Shown in pieces: positions 1 through 8,281 of a DNA stretch of 64,000 nucleotides (positions within the stretch are counted from its first letter, which is position 1; every line of letters starts with the position of its first letter). A program made the translations under genes and the position numbers. Origin of the DNA: JAVBSX01 sp031549565 (GTDB lineage: Bacteria; Planctomycetota; Planctomycetia; Pirellulales; Thermoguttaceae); contig JAVBPO010000033.1 in NCBI GenBank assembly GCA_031549565.1, forward strand, positions 1-64,000, written 5' to 3'. The notes under the pieces were generated by a model that saw nothing but the letters and a program-made list of their open reading frames with translations, ran no database searches and had not been told where the DNA came from.

Positions 1-19
1 TCTGATTGAAAAATTGCTC

Positions 20-49
20 TTGATCGAGAAACCGGTTTTCTGTTAGAAT
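20..49 (+). promoter_or_regulatory. candidate sigma70-like promoter before fliO
   Basis: TTGATC (20-25) and TAGAAT (44-49) are separated by 18 bases, 86 bases ahead of the fliO start. An AAGGAGGGG ribosome-binding site lies at about 121-130. Bases 1-43 could also hold the last codons of an upstream gene in frame 2, which ends at a TAG at 44-46, but that product is not recognisable. Confidence 0.35.
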
Positions 50-134
50 ACGCCCTTCCTTCACTGGCCGGTCTCGGCGGTGATGAAATAGGAACGGCTT
101 TTTCCGACGCAGGATGCGATAAGGAGGGGCAAGG

Positions 135-1490
135 ATGCCCATTTTTTCCCGACAGAACCGACTCACGTTTGTTTTACGAATTCCGTTTGTCTCAAGCGGC
201 GTTCGAACGTGTTTGTTCTTGGGGGCGTCGTTTCTATTTCTTTCCGTTGCAAACGGAGCGGTTCGCACTTCGGACATTCCGGTCGTTTCCATCCCGCAAA
301 ATTCGGGAGAGCTGCACGGTTTCGTCAACGGACTGACCGCGACATCCGGTCCGAAAAAGACGCCGTATCAGAGCGCAATCGCCGCGGCCGAAGAGAATCT
401 GTCCGGTAAAATTCTACTCGCTTCCGGAAATCTTCCGCAAAAAGCGTCCGTTAAGATCAACACGGAAACCGTCAAACCGTCCGGTTCGCCGGCTTTGTCG
501 TTCCGCGAACCGCCGTCGCAAGTCGCCCCGAATCCACTCGGGTCCGTCCCGTTCCACGGCAATGTTCAATCGACGCGACCGATCCGATCCAACACGGCCC
601 AAAAAGCGAAACCGCTCAATCCGAACCGGATCGCCCCCGCAAGATATAATGTCGCCGAATCGGAAAGTCCCTCCGAATATCCGCCGGATGTTATGGAAGA
701 GCCAAGGGACGACGAATCCGTGATTGCTCCGGCCGACGAAAATTATGTCGAGAATTTCGACGAGATTCCAGGGGCGTCGGAAGAAATACAATCGACCGGG
801 CTTGAAACCGCGGAGCAGCCGGTCGGTTTTTTACGTCGCGATCCTTTCGGTGAAACGGCGGCAACCGAACCTCAGGGCGATTACGCTGCACGCCAATCCG
901 CAGCAATCCCTTATTCCGAAGAACGAGACCCGGAAAATTCCGACGAGTCCGATCTGCTTAACAAAGCGCGGCCCGAACGAAAAGAAAAAAGCGGCAAGTT
1001 GACCTTTTTGCCCGCCGAATCGCAGCTTATGCCGTTGTTGTCGGTACTCGGAAGCCTTTGCTTGGTCCTCGGCGCGTTTTTCCTGTTCGTCCTGTTCATG
1101 AAAAAAGTCGGCCCGAAAAACGGCGGTCATCTTCCCAAGGAAGCTCTGGAAAACGTCGGTCGATATCCTCTGAACCAAAAATTACAGCTTAACCTGATCC
1201 GACTCGGGAATCGCTTGATCCTCGTCGCGATCACCCCGGACGGCGGCGTCGAAACGATTTCCGAAATCGAGAGCCAGGACGAAGTGTCCCAGATTCTCGG
1301 CTTGTGTCGCAAACTCGATCCGAACAGTTCTCAAGCCCAATTCAAATCCGTTCTCGACGAATTCGCGCAGGAGAAAACGCCCGGCGGATTCTTCGGCCCG
1401 AACGACCCGAAACGAAAAACCAACGCCGCTCCGACCTTGTCCAGCTTGCTCGCCGGCGGACTGAAGGACAACGGAGGAATCTATGGGTGA
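135..1490 (+). CDS. fliO: FliO-like flagellar export assembly protein
   Basis: FliO helps assemble the FliP/FliQ/FliR core of the flagellar type III export gate in the inner membrane. The 451-residue product has an N-terminal hydrophobic stretch (about 25-42, probably a signal peptide), a long low-complexity acidic and proline-rich region (about 60-290), one transmembrane helix (about 298-322) and a short cytoplasmic domain of the FliO/MopB type with a VGRYPLNQKLQLNLIRLGNR segment. It is much longer than enterobacterial FliO because of the periplasmic linker. A strong SD (AAGGAGGGG) fixes the start. Its end overlaps the fliP start by 8 bases, and this position before fliP supports the call. 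Confidence 0.85.
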   Translation: MPIFSRQNRLTFVLRIPFVSSGVRTCLFLGASFLFLSVANGAVRTSDIPVVSIPQNSGELHGFVNGLTATSGPKKTPYQSAIAAAEENLSGKILLASGNLPQKASVKINTETVKPSGSPALSFREPPSQVAPNPLGSVPFHGNVQSTRPIRSNTAQKAKPLNPNRIAPARYNVAESESPSEYPPDVMEEPRDDESVIAPADENYVENFDEIPGASEEIQSTGLETAEQPVGFLRRDPFGETAATEPQGDYAARQSAAIPYSEERDPENSDESDLLNKARPERKEKSGKLTFLPAESQLMPLLSVLGSLCLVLGAFFLFVLFMKKVGPKNGGHLPKEALENVGRYPLNQKLQLNLIRLGNRLILVAITPDGGVETISEIESQDEVSQILGLCRKLDPNSSQAQFKSVLDEFAQEKTPGGFFGPNDPKRKTNAAPTLSSLLAGGLKDNGGIYG

Positions 1491-2502
1491 AAAAGGGGAA
1501 AAGGGGAAAAGGGAAGAAGGGATGAAGGGAAGAAAGGGTGCGCTCGCTTATGCCTCCCGCTCTGTTTTTTTCTTATTTCTTATTTCTTATTTTTTCACCT
1601 CCTTCGTTTCCGCTCAAACGCCGGATTATTCGCGGCGGACACACCCGAATCGGCAGGAGTCGGACCATATCTACGGCTATAAACCGTACGGCGACGACCA
1701 CAACGGGATGTTGGTCGGCGGGGTCCGGAAAAACATGTCGCCGGCGTTGAGTCTGCCGAACGCTTACGATGAGCGGACCGAAGGGGAACCGGAGCCGCCG
1801 CATGCGTTGGAGCTTCCCGCGATACTCAAGGGGCCCGAGTACTGGAAGTCGCCGGAAGGAATGGTATCAACGCTGCAAATCATGCTCGTGTTGACCGTGC
1901 TCACGCTCGCCCCGGCGATCGTGATCATGACCACCTCGTTCGTGCGGCTGGTCGTCGTTCTTTCGATTTTACGCCAAGCGCTCGGGACCGGACAACTTCC
2001 GCCGAGCCAGGTGATTACCGCCTTGTCGCTTTTCATTACGCTTTTGATCATGGCGCCGGCCTGGCAGGAAGTGTACCGCGAATCCGTTTTACCGTACACG
2101 GAGCGCCGGATCGGACTGGACGAAGCGTTCGCCAAAGCGGAGCGGCCGATTCGTCAATTTATGTGCGCCCAAATCGAAAAGACCGGCAATTTCGACGACA
2201 TCTGGCTGTTCATGCGGTACGTGAAAGATGTTCCCGCCCCGAAATACTGGCAGGAAGTGCCCTGGCGGGCGCTGCTTCCGGCGTACATGCTCAGCGAATT
2301 GAAAACGGCGTTTTTAATCGGGTTCATGATTTTCCTCCCGTTCCTGATTCTCGACATGATCATCGCGAGCGTGATGGTGTCCATGGGGATGATGATGCTC
2401 CCGCCTGTGATGATCTCGCTCCCCTTCAAGTTGATGCTGTTCGTCCTGATGAACGGCTGGAATCTCGTGGTCCAGGCACTGATGGAAAGCTTTGCGCTCT
2501 GA
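1483..2502 (+). CDS. fliP: flagellar export gate protein FliP
   Basis: FliP is a core membrane subunit of the flagellar type III export gate. The 339-residue product has an N-terminal hydrophobic signal-like segment (about 28-44, ending near SAQTP), a poorly conserved linker, and then the typical FliP body: LTLAPAIVIMTTSFVR, the ALGTGQLPPSQV loop, and PAYMLSELKTAFLIGF with the C-terminal helices. The start is uncertain. ATG 1483 overlaps fliO, and ATG 1522 is an alternative. Residues 3-37 are encoded by repeats: AGGGGAA-like words, a 25-base core shared with 10621-10646, and three perfect TCTTATT heptamers at 1571-1591. The hydrophobic N-terminus may therefore derive from repeat DNA. Confidence 0.95.
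   Translation: MGEKGEKGKREEGMKGRKGALAYASRSVFFLFLISYFFTSFVSAQTPDYSRRTHPNRQESDHIYGYKPYGDDHNGMLVGGVRKNMSPALSLPNAYDERTEGEPEPPHALELPAILKGPEYWKSPEGMVSTLQIMLVLTVLTLAPAIVIMTTSFVRLVVVLSILRQALGTGQLPPSQVITALSLFITLLIMAPAWQEVYRESVLPYTERRIGLDEAFAKAERPIRQFMCAQIEKTGNFDDIWLFMRYVKDVPAPKYWQEVPWRALLPAYMLSELKTAFLIGFMIFLPFLILDMIIASVMVSMGMMMLPPVMISLPFKLMLFVLMNGWNLVVQALMESFAL
1490..1591 (+). repeat. G/A-rich words + 25-base core + TCTTATT heptamers inside fliP
   Basis: AGGGGAA/AGGGAAG-like words (1490-1537) are followed by a core at 1540-1564 that begins GCGCTCGCTTA and ends TCCCGCTCTG. Three exact TCTTATT units follow (1571-1591). The core recurs at 10621-10646 on the opposite strand with 23 of 25 bases identical, again next to G/A-rich words. 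Confidence 0.75.
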
Positions 2503-2508
2503 CGAGCG

Positions 2509-2558
2509 AAATTACTAATTACTAATTCCAAATTACGACTCCTGACTGCTGACTACCG
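2509..2558 (+). repeat. heptamer array, left flank of the four-helix-bundle gene
   Basis: ATTACTA-type words (2511-2535) are followed by GACTCCT, GACTGCT and GACTACC in exact 7-base steps (2538-2558). The array ends two bases before the ATG at 2561. The first part is the reverse complement of the array at 2927-2968. Confidence 0.8.
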
Positions 2559-2560
2559 AA

Positions 2561-2929
2561 ATGGACAATGTTGTTCTGGAAAAGAGTTTTGCATTTGCGG
2601 TGAGGGTGGTCAATGCGTATCGACATTTGAACGAAACGAAGAGAGAATTTACTCTGTCGAAACAACTGGTCCGATGTGGAACGTCCATTGGAGCGAATGT
2701 GGAAGAGGCGATGGGAGCGCAATCGCAAGCGGATTTTGTTTCTAAGCTTTCCATCGCAAGAAAAGAAGCAAGAGAAACACATTATTGGATCCGACTCCTG
2801 GAAGCAACGAGCTACTTCAACGAATCTGAATCACGTAGCCTGCTTACCGACGTCGACGAACTCCTAAAAATCCTCTCCAAAATCATCCTAACCACAAAAT
2901 CCAAGTGTAGCAGCCGACAGCCGGAATAG
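2561..2929 (+). CDS. four-helix bundle protein (23S rRNA intervening-sequence protein family)
   Basis: The 122-residue product matches the small four-helix-bundle family first found in 23S rRNA intervening sequences (TIGR02436), which also resembles the Avd accessory protein of diversity-generating retroelements. The family signature is visible at about 37-60: RCGTSIGANVEEA followed by a conserved SQADF and SIARKEARETHYW. Molecular function is unknown, and family members form small oligomers. It splits fliP from fliQ, which are normally adjacent, has no evident SD, and is flanked on both sides by inverted heptamer arrays. This arrangement looks like an insertion. Confidence 0.85.
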   Translation: MDNVVLEKSFAFAVRVVNAYRHLNETKREFTLSKQLVRCGTSIGANVEEAMGAQSQADFVSKLSIARKEARETHYWIRLLEATSYFNESESRSLLTDVDELLKILSKIILTTKSKCSSRQPE

Positions 2930-2968
2930 TAATTCGTAATTCGTAATTCGTAATTAGTAATTAAATAG
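2927..2968 (+). repeat. heptamer array, right flank of the four-helix-bundle gene
   Basis: TAGTAAT, three TCGTAAT units, TAGTAAT and TAAATAG run from the stop codon of the four-helix-bundle gene to the fliQ start at 2970. The reverse complement aligns with the left flank at 2511-2539, so the gene has terminal inverted repeats of roughly 28 bases. Confidence 0.8.
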
Positions 2969-2969
2969 A

Positions 2970-3245
2970 ATGGACGCTCAACTTTCCATCGACCTTGTCC
3001 GTGCGGGAATCTGGTTGTCCCTGATGATCTCGCTTCCGGTACTGTTGGCCGGCGTCGCGATCGGGCTGTTGCTCGGACTTTTTCAGGCCCTGACGCAAAT
3101 CCAGGAGCAGACGATCGCAATCGTACTGAAAATCGTCGTCATGGTCCTCGTCGGCGCCCTGCTCCTCCCCTGGATGACCCTCCACATGACCGAATACGCC
3201 GTCGATCTGTACGAAAATATCCCGGAATATGTAACACCAAATTAA
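2970..3245 (+). CDS. fliQ: flagellar export gate protein FliQ
   Basis: FliQ is the small two-helix subunit of the flagellar export gate. The 91-residue length is normal for the family. Two hydrophobic helices (about 10-38 and 48-70) surround a polar hairpin with LTQIQEQT, the conserved FliQ loop. The gene lies between the four-helix-bundle insertion and fliR. No good SD is present because the heptamer array reaches the start codon, so translation may depend on the AT-rich upstream sequence. Confidence 0.95.
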   Translation: MDAQLSIDLVRAGIWLSLMISLPVLLAGVAIGLLLGLFQALTQIQEQTIAIVLKIVVMVLVGALLLPWMTLHMTEYAVDLYENIPEYVTPN

Positions 3246-3334
3246 TTATGAATTACGAATTGTGAATTATGAATTGGTTCGAAATCGAGTCTTTCCATAA
3301 TTCATAATTCATAATCCATAATTCATAATTCAGT
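3243..3334 (+). repeat. facing heptamer arms (hairpin) between fliQ and fliR
   Basis: The left arm (3243-3277) has GAATTAT/GAATTAC-type words. The right arm (3295-3334) has the complementary ATTCATA-type words, with a 17-base loop between them. The last heptamer, ATTCAGT (3328-3334), ends exactly at the fliR ATG. This is a long A/T hairpin inside an operon. Confidence 0.85.
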
Positions 3335-4135
3335 ATGAATTGGCTCTATTACATCGACACTTCCCGCGTTTTGGTGTTTGCCTTGGTATTGACCCGGGTG
3401 AGCGGGATCGTCGTCAGTGCGCCGGTGTTCGGGGGGGGGGATATTCCGCTACAATTTCGGGCTCTGCTTGCCTTTGCGTTCGCGCTGCTGATCATGCCGT
3501 CGCAGTGGACGCTTTACGTGGAAGAGCCGACCTCGCTCGTCGGGTTCGTGATCTTCATCGCCGCGGAACTGCTGATCGGTTTGACCATCGGCATCGGCGT
3601 GAACATGCTCTTCACCTCCATGCACCTGGCCGGGGATATGATCGGGCGCATCGGCGGACTCACGTCTTCGCAGCTCTTCGATCCGACCTCCGGGGAGCAG
3701 GTTCCGATGCTCGGGCGCCTGATGCAAATGCTCGCCGTTACGGTTTTCGCCTGCGTCGGCGGATTGCGGATTCTCATGGGCGCGCTTTTGGACACGTTCG
3801 AGTCGATCCCGGTCGGAAGCGGGCTGATTCGCGTTTCCGTCGCCGAATCGATGATCGTGATCGTCAACGCGACATTCAGCCTCGGATTCCGTATCGCCGC
3901 GCCGGCAATGGTCGGAATTCTCGTCGCAATGACCGTCATGGGAGTGCTCGGGCGAACCTTGCCGCAACTGAACCTCATGTCCGTCGGATTCGGCATCAAC
4001 ACGATCATCATGTTCGTCATCCTGTTCCTCACGATCGGAACCGCGATGTGGTGCTTCCAGGAACGCTTCGTCTTCGTCCTCGACACCATCTTCACAAGCC
4101 TGAACACGACCATCCAAACGGAATGGGCGGAGTAA
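3335..4135 (+). CDS. fliR: flagellar export gate protein FliR
   Basis: FliR completes the FliP5Q4R1 export gate. The 266-residue product is hydrophobic throughout with the family's usual length, and shows VLVFALVLTRVSGIVVSAPVF at the N-terminus followed by GEQVPMLGRLMQM and the C-terminal QLNLMSVGFGIN segment. The gene is directly preceded by a heptamer hairpin and followed by another (4138-4201). A run of ten G (3431-3440) encodes Gly-Gly-Gly plus the first base of Asp at about residues 33-36. A one-base slip there would truncate the protein. Confidence 0.95.
   Translation: MNWLYYIDTSRVLVFALVLTRVSGIVVSAPVFGGGDIPLQFRALLAFAFALLIMPSQWTLYVEEPTSLVGFVIFIAAELLIGLTIGIGVNMLFTSMHLAGDMIGRIGGLTSSQLFDPTSGEQVPMLGRLMQMLAVTVFACVGGLRILMGALLDTFESIPVGSGLIRVSVAESMIVIVNATFSLGFRIAAPAMVGILVAMTVMGVLGRTLPQLNLMSVGFGINTIIMFVILFLTIGTAMWCFQERFVFVLDTIFTSLNTTIQTEWAE
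3431..3440 (+). repeat. G10 homopolymer within fliR
   Basis: Ten consecutive G residues lie in frame near the 5' end of fliR. This is the longest G run seen in the window, where other runs reach seven. Long poly-G tracts are known slippage sites. Confidence 0.9.
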
Positions 4136-4137
4136 AT

Positions 4138-4201
4138 AGGTGATAGGTGATAAGTGATAGATGATAGGTAACCAAAATATCACCTATCACTTATCACTTG
4201 T
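4138..4201. repeat. facing GTGATAG-type heptamer arms between convergent genes
   Basis: The left arm 4138-4169 (AGGTGAT/AAGTGAT words) faces the right arm 4179-4200 (ATCACCT/ATCACTT words) across a loop of about 9 bases. It separates fliR from the convergent gene at 4208 and could serve as a bidirectional terminator, although it lacks a T run. Confidence 0.8.
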
Positions 4202-4207
4202 CCCTTC

Positions 4208-4951
4208 TCATATTCCCGGCGTCGGCGGGGGCGGCGGGGCGTTGCCGGGACCGGTCGTGATCTCGACGACGGCGTTCCAGATCCAACCGAGCCCCATCAG
4301 ACCGCGGAAGAGTACCAGCGGAACGAAAAAAATCAGGTAATGCAGCATTCCCCGAACAAGGTCGAAATCGAAAACGACATGTGTGACGAATATGGAGAAA
4401 ACCGCGAACGGAACGAGATAAATCCAAATGAAAACCCCGTCCGCCTGCATATATCGGGCTAAAAATTCGAAGCAGATCCACAGCAACGCGTAAGCACCGC
4501 TGCAAATCCCGCACTTGCGTAGAATTTCCCGCATCGCGACCTCATTCAGGTCGTCCGGGTCTTTGAACAGCCGTTGCCCGAAGAAAACCAACGGAAAAGC
4601 GACCAAAAACAGGCCGAAAAAGCCGATGATGTTGCGAAGCCCGAGTCCCAACCCCAAAGAGGGAAGCCCAAGCAGGATCGCCAACGCAAGCACGAGAAGA
4701 AACCCGCCGGTTCCCAAAAGAATCGGAACGGTTTGGAAATCGGTATTCAACCGCGTGAGCGGCTTGAGGATCGTTCGCCCTTTGACCGTTTTGCCGCCCG
4801 AAACGAACTCGTCCGGCGCATGAACGAGAACCTGTTCCTTCGGAATGTCAATGATCGTTTTGCAGTTCGGGCAGGGCCCTTTTTTACCGGCAAACTTCTC
4901 ATTGACTTGAAATCGTTTGTAACAGCCGGGACAGACTACGTTAATGGGCAT
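4208..4951 (-). CDS. zinc-ribbon membrane protein, function unknown
   Basis: The 247-residue protein starts with a zinc-ribbon-like motif of the MJ0042 type (VVCPGCYKRFQVNEKFAGKK, then CPNC, about residues 6-33) and has about five hydrophobic helices between residues 75 and 225. It ends in a proline-rich tail. Proteins of this layout are common and uncharacterised in planctomycetes. It has its own promoter (TTGTCA/TATAAT, 4994-5022). No pathway can be assigned from its neighbours. Confidence 0.75.
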   Translation of the reverse strand: MPINVVCPGCYKRFQVNEKFAGKKGPCPNCKTIIDIPKEQVLVHAPDEFVSGGKTVKGRTILKPLTRLNTDFQTVPILLGTGGFLLVLALAILLGLPSLGLGLGLRNIIGFFGLFLVAFPLVFFGQRLFKDPDDLNEVAMREILRKCGICSGAYALLWICFEFLARYMQADGVFIWIYLVPFAVFSIFVTHVVFDFDLVRGMLHYLIFFVPLVLFRGLMGLGWIWNAVVEITTGPGNAPPPPPTPGI

Positions 4952-4993
4952 CGTTTCGGAAGAAGAAAAGGAAAACGAATACGGATTGGTCGG

Positions 4994-5022
4994 ATTATAC
5001 GGCCCCGCATTTCCCTTGACAA
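4994..5022 (-). promoter_or_regulatory. sigma70-like promoter of the zinc-ribbon gene
   Basis: On the minus strand TTGTCA (5022-5017) and TATAAT (4999-4994) are exactly 17 bases apart, 42 bases before the start codon at 4951. This is a near-consensus promoter. Confidence 0.65.
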
Positions 5023-5035
5023 GACGTAACCGCGG

Positions 5036-5848
5036 TCAAGGGTTGGTTCGTCGACGCCGGGCTTCGTAAAAGAAAACCGCTGCGGCGGCGGAAACGTTCA
5101 AACTGTCGGCGATTCCCGACATCGGAAGATGGACCGCTTGGATTTCGGGATGGAACCAAGTCGGCGACAAGCCGTCCGCTTCGGTTCCCAAAACGATCGC
5201 CGTCGGACCGGTCCAGTCGAAATCCGTGTAAGAAACCGAGCCGTCGCATCGGGCCGCCGCGATGTGAATCTTTCGCCGAAGCAGCTCGCGGAGAATCGTT
5301 TCGCTCGAATCGACGATCAGCGGAAGGCGAAAAACCGTTCCGAGACTGGCCCGAATCGTGTTCGGATTGAAAACATCGCAAACCGGGTCCGCGACGAAAA
5401 CCGCGTCGAGTCCCGCTCCGTCGGCGCTGCGAAGGATCGCGCCGAGATTGCCCGGCTTTTCGACCTGTTCCACAACCCCGATCAGCGGGTTGTCCGGTAA
5501 ACGCAAATCGTTCCAGTTCCCAAACCGCGATTTCGCAACCGCGACAATCCCCTCGGCACGTTGGCCGAACGCGATCTTCTCGAACACCGGCGCCGCGACC
5601 TCGAACAGTTCCGTTCCTTTCCGTTCGATTTGTCGCACAAAAGCGTCCCGCTCCGGCTGTTCCAAAAATCGTTCGAGCGCGTCGGGCCAAAGATAAACTT
5701 CACACAATTCGAAACCGCAGTCGCACGCCCGGCGAATCTCCCGGTATCCGTTGATGAGAAACAGCCCCGTCTCCCGGCGGTCGCGCCCCTGCTGGAGCTT
5801 GACGACGCTCTTGATTCGGGGGTTTGACAAACTCGTAATACGCTGCAT
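5036..5848 (-). CDS. SpoU/TrmH family RNA 2'-O-methyltransferase
   Basis: The protein transfers methyl from AdoMet to a ribose 2'-OH in rRNA or tRNA; the target is not known. In 270 residues it has an N-terminal substrate-binding domain (about 1-105) and a knotted SPOUT domain with all three SpoU motifs: VEKPGNLGAILRSADGAG, IVLGTEADGLS and LPMSGIADSLNVSAAAAVF. It is 18 bases downstream of the U32 gene and probably co-transcribed with it, so it may be part of an RNA-modification operon. RlmB- or TsnR-like annotations are possible. Confidence 0.88.
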   Translation of the reverse strand: MQRITSLSNPRIKSVVKLQQGRDRRETGLFLINGYREIRRACDCGFELCEVYLWPDALERFLEQPERDAFVRQIERKGTELFEVAAPVFEKIAFGQRAEGIVAVAKSRFGNWNDLRLPDNPLIGVVEQVEKPGNLGAILRSADGAGLDAVFVADPVCDVFNPNTIRASLGTVFRLPLIVDSSETILRELLRRKIHIAAARCDGSVSYTDFDWTGPTAIVLGTEADGLSPTWFHPEIQAVHLPMSGIADSLNVSAAAAVFFYEARRRRTNP

Positions 5849-5866
5849 GGACGGACCTGTTCGTGT

Positions 5867-8281
5867 TTATCGTACACCATGAACCGCCGCATCCGGCCCG
5901 GCGAACCCCAATCTCGAGTCCCATTCGATCCGAAGGTGTTCCAGACCCATGCCGATCCAGACCGGCAAGGATCGCGGCACGGTAATCGGTTCCGCGCTTT
6001 CGACGATGTTGCGGCAGTGAACGTCGCCGCGAACCGTATGGACCGCCCCGTACCGATCGCGGATTCGCAGCGGTCGGGTGCGACACATTTTCTCGCACGG
6101 TTGGCCCGCCGGAACAAGGTTCGCTTTCCACAGGCAATGTTCCATCGAAAAAAGCGGCGGTCGCCCCAGAACGATTTTCTCGACCCGATTCGCCGGAATC
6201 CGTTCCAATAAATCGGTCGTTCCCGCTTCGTCCAGATCGAAACCGGGCGTGATCCGCAGGATGTTTCCCAGCTCCTCCAACTGCCGCAGCGCCAGGTCGT
6301 TAACGATATTCAAAGAAAAATCGGCGATGCACGGGATGTTCCGATGGCTGAAAAACGCAATCGCCCCGAGATTGCGCACGAGAACCGCGTCCGGCGTCAA
6401 ACCGGCGAGGAAGTCCAGGAATTTCGTTTCCCCCGGTTCGAGAACCCGCGGCGCAACCGCAACGAATTCGGCCCCGACTCCGCGAACCGATTCGGCGGAT
6501 TTTTCGTACTCTTTGTATCCCCGCAGTTCGGCGTAAAAGCTTTGACATCCCGCTTCGATGCAGCGGGCCAGCGTGATACCGTCCGTGAAAAGACTCTCTT
6601 CGCGAAACAGGAGATGAACGACCGGCTCGCCGGGTTTGTCCGAAACGGGAAGGGGCGTCGAATTGCGCAACTCTTTCAGTGAAGAACCGAACACAGTCGG
6701 CTTCGGGAGCGGCTGCGGTTGCGATTCCGCTTGCTCCTGGAGCGATTCGACCATTTGACGCCGCAACCGCCCGAGAACGCTGAGCGGTATCATCGCTTTC
6801 CCGTCGAGAACGGCGTCAAGGTGTTCGAGTTCGAATTCCGTTTCGCCGAGCCGCCCGAATTGCTCGCGAAGCACTTCGGACGTGAGCGGATGCTTTCTCG
6901 CTTCTTCGAGCTTCTCTTCGCTTTGCAGGACGACCTTGACGCCGCCGTCCGCTTTCGCTTCCAAAACGAGCGGCTGTCCCGTGAAACCGCGAACCGTCAG
7001 CCGGAGCGGAGTTTTTCGTTGCGGCTTTTTCGATTGAAGCGATTTGCGAACTTCCTTTTCGATTCGCGGATCGTCCGTTTTTCGCACGGATTGTCCCGGT
7101 TCGACGTATTCGGCGTCGATCGCCCCGTTGCCGAACGTGAGGAGGACTTTATCCCCCGCCTTCGCTTCCTTGACGGACGCTTTTCGCTGGAAGATTTCGT
7201 AGACCCGTCCCCCTTGGGAACGGTCCGGTTCCATTTCGTTCTCGAACAAGACGCCGTCGCCGCGCCGTACGTCGGCCGTCAACTTGACCACGGCGGCGTC
7301 ACGCCGAACTTCGACGACTGATCCCAGCGGCGTTCCGCGATGGGCGACGATGTTGCCCGGGACGAGACGCCTGGGATCGGTCCCTTCGAGCCAACCGGTC
7401 GAAAACCCCCGGGAAAACGTGAGCGCGAGCCGTTCCAATTCCTTCGCGGGATCGGTCGGGCTTGTTTCCGCAATCATTGCGTCGATTGCGCTGCGATAAA
7501 TCCGCGTCGTTTCGGCGACGTATTCCGGCGGTTTCAGGCGGCCTTCGATCTTGAATGACGTGATACCGACGTCCCACATTCTCCGTAACAGCGGTAGTGC
7601 CGCCAGATCGGTCGGGCTGAACACCGGGCGAGACGCCACGAGTTCCCTCTCGTCGTCCAGGAGCGTGTATGCCATCCGGCACGGTTGGGCGCAACAGCCG
7701 CGGTTGGCACTACGACCGCCGAGAATCAGACTCGTGTAGCACTGCCCGGAAAAGCTGATGCAAAGCGCCCCGTGGACGAACGCTTCCAATTCGAGGTCGG
7801 TGTTTTTGCGAAGTCTGCGGATCTGCTCCAGCGACAGTTCCCGAGGTAGCACCACGCGCCGGATCCCGTACCGTGCGGCCAGGGAAAACGCTTCCGCCGA
7901 CGTGAGACTCATCTGCGTCGATGCGTGGAGCGGCAATTCCGGACAGAAATGATGGGCAAGTCGCGCGATCCCCAGATCCTGAACGAGCACGGCGTCAACG
8001 CGGCAACTCGCGAACTCGCGGAGCAGCGTTTCGATTCGCGGCAGTTCGTCGGCGAAAGCGAGCGTGTTGAGCGTCAGATAAGCCCGGACATTACGGCGGT
8101 GAAGCGACTCGACGACGTCGCCGAGTTTCTGTAGCGGAATGTTTTTCGCACGAATCCGGGCGTTAAAATTCCCGCCCGCAATCCCGAAGTAAACGGCGTC
8201 GGCCCCGTTTTTCACGGCGGCGTGCATCGCCTCTTCCGACCCGGCGGGTGCGAGCAGTTCCGGCTTCGATAACTCTATCAT
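5867..8281 (-). CDS. peptidase U32 family protein (RlhA/collagenase-like)
   Basis: The U32 family includes RlhA (23S rRNA C2501 hydroxylation) and UbiU/V, in which conserved cysteines bind an Fe-S cluster; proteolysis is doubtful. The 804-residue product begins ELLAPAGSEEAM and carries the U32 signature EAFVHGALCISFSGQCYTS (about 170-190) followed by NRGCCAQPCR. A long C-terminal region resembles DUF3656. The start at 8281 is chosen because its ATG overlaps the stop of the upstream gene (ATGA). A longer form would begin inside that gene. The downstream SpoU methyltransferase fits an rRNA-modification role. Confidence 0.85.
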   Translation of the reverse strand: MIELSKPELLAPAGSEEAMHAAVKNGADAVYFGIAGGNFNARIRAKNIPLQKLGDVVESLHRRNVRAYLTLNTLAFADELPRIETLLREFASCRVDAVLVQDLGIARLAHHFCPELPLHASTQMSLTSAEAFSLAARYGIRRVVLPRELSLEQIRRLRKNTDLELEAFVHGALCISFSGQCYTSLILGGRSANRGCCAQPCRMAYTLLDDERELVASRPVFSPTDLAALPLLRRMWDVGITSFKIEGRLKPPEYVAETTRIYRSAIDAMIAETSPTDPAKELERLALTFSRGFSTGWLEGTDPRRLVPGNIVAHRGTPLGSVVEVRRDAAVVKLTADVRRGDGVLFENEMEPDRSQGGRVYEIFQRKASVKEAKAGDKVLLTFGNGAIDAEYVEPGQSVRKTDDPRIEKEVRKSLQSKKPQRKTPLRLTVRGFTGQPLVLEAKADGGVKVVLQSEEKLEEARKHPLTSEVLREQFGRLGETEFELEHLDAVLDGKAMIPLSVLGRLRRQMVESLQEQAESQPQPLPKPTVFGSSLKELRNSTPLPVSDKPGEPVVHLLFREESLFTDGITLARCIEAGCQSFYAELRGYKEYEKSAESVRGVGAEFVAVAPRVLEPGETKFLDFLAGLTPDAVLVRNLGAIAFFSHRNIPCIADFSLNIVNDLALRQLEELGNILRITPGFDLDEAGTTDLLERIPANRVEKIVLGRPPLFSMEHCLWKANLVPAGQPCEKMCRTRPLRIRDRYGAVHTVRGDVHCRNIVESAEPITVPRSLPVWIGMGLEHLRIEWDSRLGFAGPDAAVHGVR

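Noticed and set aside
1..134. Tail of an upstream gene such as fliN
   Set aside because: Frame 2 is open only for 14 codons to a TAG and shows no FliN-like C-terminus.
4138..4201. Heptamer hairpin as an ordinary Rho-independent terminator
   Set aside because: It lacks a G+C-rich stem and a T run, and similar arrays lie inside operons (fliQ-fliR, rpsL-rpsG), so termination is not its general function.
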